DNA of 64,000 nucleotides from JAIESQ01 sp964495375. Its GTDB lineage: Bacteria > Planctomycetota > Planctomycetia > Pirellulales > JAEUIK01. This document shows, piece by piece, positions 60,391 to 64,000 of the stretch; positions within the stretch are counted from its first letter, which is position 1, and every line of letters starts with the position of its first letter. The notes beneath the pieces are model-generated. The model was not told the DNA's origin. It searched no databases and was given only the letters and a program-made list of their open reading frames with translations. Made by a program: the position numbers and the translations under genes. The DNA lies in NCBI GenBank assembly GCA_964495375.1, contig CAZBWM010000018.1, positions 29,416-93,415 of the forward strand, read 5' to 3'.

Positions 60391-61233
60391 CTAACTGCTC
60401 AAGTTGTTGGTTGGCACTGGCTGAGTTCGGTCCGGCGCGCCGTTAAGTGGCGGTGGCATTGGTGCCTCGGCTGGTGGCTTCACGCCGTTCGACACATCGT
60501 AGCTGGGGCTGATGTACCAGCCGATTTCGCCTGTCAGGCGATCGGTGACACGATGTAACTCAAGCTTAATCAAGAGGGTTCGGCGTCGTTGATCGGCATC
60601 GCTCCAGGTAACGGCGTAGCGCTCGTAAAAGACCTCCAGCCGCTTGCCAACCTGACTTCCTTCGGACTCGTAAAACCGCGCCTTCGCACCGTCGAGTGCC
60701 AATAGAGAGCGCACCAGGGGGCGACTCACGAACTTGTCGAACCGCTCACGCAGCCCAATATCTTCGCGGTATTCGGCCCAGATGTCTCGATCGGCCGGGA
60801 GCCGTCGGCGCGGGTGTTCGAGTAACTGCTGCGCCTTGTGCGGTTCTTTCTGGCACAGGTAGTCGAGCCATAGCAGCCCGACTCGGCGAGCTTCGCGTTC
60901 CGCGATCATTTGGTGCGCGGCGTGGGAGACCGGAGCTGCCACCCCGCATACGACGCCGATCAATAGGCCAAGCCACGCCGATTTACGCCCAATCAGACTT
61001 GTGGAGTAACGGTTGATCTGCACGAGCGCGCCGGAGCCAACGATGACGGCCAGCCCGGGAATTGCCCACAACAAAGGATGAACCCAGGCAAGCGGCGACG
61101 CGACTCCCAGAACCAACGCGAGCACCGCCCACGGGCTGACAGCGCGGTACTCGATATCGTCGGATTTGTGCTCAGCCAAAGAACTTCGGAGGTTCTGCTC
61201 CGCCGTCAATTCAAACTCCACTCGGGAACGCAT
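60391..61233 (-). CDS. Membrane protein with DUF4190-like N-terminus
   Basis: A 280-residue protein. The N-terminal half has two hydrophobic segments (VSPWAVLALVLGVASPLAWV, KSAWLGLLIGVVCGVAAPVS) resembling DUF4190. A helical, basic C-terminal domain follows (LLWLDYLCQKEPHKAQQLLE, YREDIGLRERFDKFVSRPLV). The tail is Pro-rich. ATG 61233 is used. Function unknown. It is divergent from the sensor gene. Confidence 0.7.
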   Translation of the reverse strand: MRSRVEFELTAEQNLRSSLAEHKSDDIEYRAVSPWAVLALVLGVASPLAWVHPLLWAIPGLAVIVGSGALVQINRYSTSLIGRKSAWLGLLIGVVCGVAAPVSHAAHQMIAEREARRVGLLWLDYLCQKEPHKAQQLLEHPRRRLPADRDIWAEYREDIGLRERFDKFVSRPLVRSLLALDGAKARFYESEGSQVGKRLEVFYERYAVTWSDADQRRRTLLIKLELHRVTDRLTGEIGWYISPSYDVSNGVKPPAEAPMPPPLNGAPDRTQPVPTNNLSS

Positions 61234-61861
61234 CAATTATGCGGCGGGAGAGAGCACCCACCAAGGGGCAGCGGCGCCCCGAAGTAAAGGAATGGCGGCG
61301 GCGGGAGACACAACTCGCCGGGAGAGACCGGATCACGGGCACAACACGCTAGACGCCTGCGGGCGGATCGTCGTGAAGAGGAGAGCTCGCTGGACGCCGG
61401 CACCGCGAACTTTGACGGTCGTGGAATCGGGCGAATTCCCAAAAAGCAGCCGCAGGCGGCAAGCGCTCTGGCGGCACAAGCTCAGCTTATCCCAGGAGAT
61501 TCTGGGGCGATACTGAAACTGTCCCAAATCCGTTGCGCTTACCGCCTGCGGACAGGCTGGGTAGATGGAATAGCTATCCTAGACACGGCGGTTGCGTCAT
61601 CTGAAGACGAACTCAACCCGTGGCCTGCCCACTCACAGCAAGTCATGTACCGGATTTCGCAGCCATGTACACCAATCTCCCAGCAGTTGGCCACAAACTA
61701 TTTGACATTGGTATTTTGTGACCTGTAGCTTTTGGTTGAAGTTGCTCTCGAGATCGGCAAGAATAGCGGAATTCGGCGCCTAAACTGTTTCGGCGCCGGT
61801 TGTCGGCGCCGAAATCCTGAGCATTCGGCGCCGGTTCGGTCTCTTCAACGGACCAAGCCGA
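61234..61861. other. Divergent intergenic region with GGCGCC palindrome cluster
   Basis: 628 bases between the DUF4190-like gene and the GAF sensor. Four copies of CGGCGCC lie at 61774, 61791, 61804 and 61826. TTTCGGCGCC (61788-61797) and GGCGCCGAAA (61805-61814) form a 10-bp hairpin with a 7-base loop, ending 47 bases before the sensor ATG. No gene found. Confidence 0.55.
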
Positions 61862-64000
61862 ATGACTAGCAGCAAGAAGTACTTTGTCGAAGTCGTCGTC
61901 ATTGCAGTCGGATTGAGTTCCGCGGCAATGCTCTACCAAGTCGGGCGCCGAGTCGATTTGCCGTTCGCTTGCGGCATTCGAGTGCCGACTGCAACGCTAG
62001 CGGCAGGCACTTCGAGCCCGTCCGGCGCCGGGGTAGCTTTCGTCCCAAGGCTTGCTGATGGGATCGACTACATTGGCTTTTGTCCCGAGGTTGGCGATCG
62101 ACTTATCAAGGCGGGTGGCTTACCCGTTAGGCATTGGCTCGATGCATCGCGAGTCGCAACTAGGCTCAACCAAGCGCAGCCCAGGCTCCTGCCATTGAAC
62201 CCTGACCATGCGGGCAAACCAGGGCTGGATTCACTGCGCAGCGCAACCAGCCCGGTGATTGATCTCGCCAACGAACGCTGGATTAAGCTGGAATTGCTCC
62301 GCCCTGGTGCAGCCGAGCCAATCGACACGTGGGTCCGGCTGCGTGGTTTGTCTTGGCCCACGGTCGGCCTGGCGCTCGCGTGGTTCCTGGCCGAAATGAC
62401 ACTGGTGGGTCTGGGAGCGTGGCTGATCTGGCGCCGTCGTGCCGATCCGGCTGCGATTCTCTATTTTGCTCTTTGCGCCACCAGCGCTGTGGCCTTCGTC
62501 GGGCTATTCGACTGGCAAGGCGTAATCGCCGAGCGCTGGCTTGGTTGGCTATTCATTGGCTGCGGAGCATTGGTGGCCCCGCTGGCCGTGCATTTGTTGG
62601 CCCTCGTCCCTCGTCCCTCGCGATTTCTGAGCGGACGGCCACGGTGGGGACTTGTTGCGATCTACGTGCTGCCAATTCTTGGTCTGCTGGCGGCGGCCGT
62701 TTGTGCCGTGCAAGTTGAGCGTTTCGGGAGCCGCGCGGAAACGGCCGCCGCCGCCACGCTGTGGCTCGATCGCCTGACGAAATTGGCAATCGCTTACCTC
62801 GAACTATCATGTGGTTTGCTCCTCGTGGGGTTGGCGCGGGCCGCAATCGTTTTTGTTGGCGCACGAAGCCGGGCTCGGCGAAATCAGGCCCGCTGGGTTT
62901 TGGCTGCCATGCTCCTGGCGGCGCCCCTTGCCATCTGGTTGGCGACATCCGCATTGCTCACCCCGGCCCTGCTGGTATTTGCCACGGGGCCCCGGGTGCT
63001 GGTATTCCTCGCGCAACTTATTTTTGCCGCGGGCCTGGCCGCTAGTGTGCTGCGGGTTCGGTTTCTTTTGGGCGGGCGGCTCGTTAATCAGGGATTGGTC
63101 TATGTGGGCATCAGCCTCGCGGCGACGGGTATTTTTTGCTTGTTGGTGGGGCTCGGCACGGCCGTTGTCGGCCGCTATTACTTGCAGTGGGAGAACGCCC
63201 TGGCCGCCGGCCTGACCGCCATGACCATGGTCGCCGTCTTCGGCTGGCTGCGCGTCCGTTTGCAGACCGCGGTCGATCGACGATTTCTGCGTCAGAAGTA
63301 CCAGCTCGACAAAGCGCTGCGCCGCCTGGCCGCCGCGGTCGATCGACTGGTCGAGGCCGACCAGCTTGCGGGGCAAATGCTCCAAGCAGCCCGCGATTGT
63401 GTCGGCGCGCAGCGTGGGGCAGTTTACGTGCGAGACAAGGTTGCGCCCCGCTTCGAGCTCTCGGCGCATATCGGTTGGCCGACGGCGCCCGCAGCGCTAC
63501 CGGCATCGGCGCCCCTGGTTGCTGAGGCTCGCGTCGATGGTGTCCTTTCGTCGCGCAGCGCGCTCACGTCGCTTCCCACGCCGGGACAATTGCAGATGCG
63601 CGAGTTCGATGTCGAACTTGCGGTGCCGCTCGAGCTCGAAGGCCGCGTCGTGGGGTTGCTGGTCTTAGGCGACAAAGCCGACGATTCGGCATACTCGCCG
63701 GAAGATCAGAATTTTCTCATCGCCTTGGCCCGCACCACGACACTGGCGCTGCAGAGCGCCGCCGGACATCGCACCATTGAATACCTGCAAACGCGATTGG
63801 CCGATCATGTCGCCAAGATCGCCGAGCAGCAGCGTCGCATCGTCTTTTTACAGGGTGAGCTGCTCAATCGCGGTCCGCAGCGTCTGGCAGGGCGTTCGAC
63901 ACGCGAGCAGCCAACCGCAGGCGTGCCGACGGTCGATCGCCGCAGCGCCCGATTGAAACCTCAGGGAGAGCGACAAGCCACGGCAATGAGTCCGCCGCCT
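61862..64000 (+). CDS. Multi-TM sensor protein with PDZ-like and GAF domains (C-terminus outside window)
   Basis: An open frame of 713 codons from ATG 61862 to the window edge without a stop. The N-terminus has a membrane segment (VEVVVIAVGLSSAAML), then a PDZ-like exported domain (VGDRLIKAGGLPVRHWLDAS). At least seven membrane segments follow (LSWPTVGLALAWFLAEMTLV, GLVAIYVLPILGLLAAAVCA, LVYVGISLAATGIFCLLVGL). A GAF-like domain lies near 495-640 (GAQRGAVYVRD, VVGLLVLGD), then a coiled coil (YLQTRLADHVAKIAEQQRRI). The output domain (kinase, sigma-54 activator or phosphatase) would lie beyond the edge, so the type of signalling cannot be named. It reads into the window edge without a visible break. 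Confidence 0.75.
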   Translation, partial: MTSSKKYFVEVVVIAVGLSSAAMLYQVGRRVDLPFACGIRVPTATLAAGTSSPSGAGVAFVPRLADGIDYIGFCPEVGDRLIKAGGLPVRHWLDASRVATRLNQAQPRLLPLNPDHAGKPGLDSLRSATSPVIDLANERWIKLELLRPGAAEPIDTWVRLRGLSWPTVGLALAWFLAEMTLVGLGAWLIWRRRADPAAILYFALCATSAVAFVGLFDWQGVIAERWLGWLFIGCGALVAPLAVHLLALVPRPSRFLSGRPRWGLVAIYVLPILGLLAAAVCAVQVERFGSRAETAAAATLWLDRLTKLAIAYLELSCGLLLVGLARAAIVFVGARSRARRNQARWVLAAMLLAAPLAIWLATSALLTPALLVFATGPRVLVFLAQLIFAAGLAASVLRVRFLLGGRLVNQGLVYVGISLAATGIFCLLVGLGTAVVGRYYLQWENALAAGLTAMTMVAVFGWLRVRLQTAVDRRFLRQKYQLDKALRRLAAAVDRLVEADQLAGQMLQAARDCVGAQRGAVYVRDKVAPRFELSAHIGWPTAPAALPASAPLVAEARVDGVLSSRSALTSLPTPGQLQMREFDVELAVPLELEGRVVGLLVLGDKADDSAYSPEDQNFLIALARTTTLALQSAAGHRTIEYLQTRLADHVAKIAEQQRRIVFLQGELLNRGPQRLAGRSTREQPTAGVPTVDRRSARLKPQGERQATAMSPPP

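Noticed and set aside
1..64000. CRISPR arrays, rRNA operons, complete insertion sequences or prophage genes
   Set aside because: None seen: no regularly spaced short repeats, no transposase or phage structural genes, only an integrase fragment.

Overview
The window is a high-GC bacterial chromosome segment that looks like a planctomycete, probably Pirellulales-like. The evidence is a PVC-type large membrane dehydrogenase with a C-terminal CxxCH heme domain, a DUF1501 Tat-type protein, a DUF1080 protein, a dockerin plus PEP-CTERM exported protein, a cyclase/Ser-Thr kinase fusion, an integrase remnant with the planctomycete-style 'HYLQV' tail, and abundant secreted proteins with calcium-loop inserts. 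No plasmid, phage structural module, CRISPR array or rRNA operon is visible.

Layout. 1-9.6 kb, minus strand: a P-loop GTPase (cut by the window edge), an FAD oxidoreductase, a TPR protein, then rpmA-obgE-coaX-(MnmE-like GTPase) with a secreted protein and a DUF3891 protein upstream. 9.9-20.5 kb: SCP2 and FIST proteins, a cyclase-family hydrolase, a condensation-domain-like acyltransferase, a beta-propeller/creatininase group and two overlapping M14 carboxypeptidase-like genes, one of which has lost its zinc ligands. 20.8-27.7 kb: DnaJ-like, rnpA, yidD, a proline-rich lipoprotein, a cupin and a 1037-residue cyclase-kinase-TPR protein. 27.7-29.0 kb is non-coding and carries three 95-bp tandem repeats below a near-consensus minus-strand promoter. 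29.0-39.0 kb is the most coherent system: sigma factor and photolyase run one way, and a CarH/LitR-like MerR regulator followed by a four-gene staphyloxanthin-type carotenoid operon (two desaturase/oxidases, an acyltransferase, a glycosyltransferase) runs the other way. This looks like a light-response and photoprotection island, but the regulator lacks the histidines that hold B12 in CarH. 39.1-43.7 kb: sugar-lactone oxidase, FAD monooxygenase, a second creatininase and two TatA-family genes.

43.9-47.5 kb: tRNA-Val(CAC) with an integrase remnant abutting it, then a putative two-subunit M16 protease (one zinc subunit, one R/Y-type subunit) separated by a palindromic repeat. 48-54.4 kb: the PVC-type heme protein and an ECF42-type sigma factor followed by DUF1579, YCII/DGPF and a YCII-GyrI-like fusion. 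A TGTCGA-N17-CGAC element sits just after the sigma gene. 54.5-64 kb: a DUF59-domain fusion protein, a DUF1501 protein, an SGNH/dockerin/PEP-CTERM protein, an MBL-fold hydrolase, a small membrane protein and a multi-TM GAF-domain sensor that runs off the window end.

All functional calls come from motif reading without database searches. Starts were moved from the longest frame where a ribosome-binding site, signal peptide or overlap justified it.
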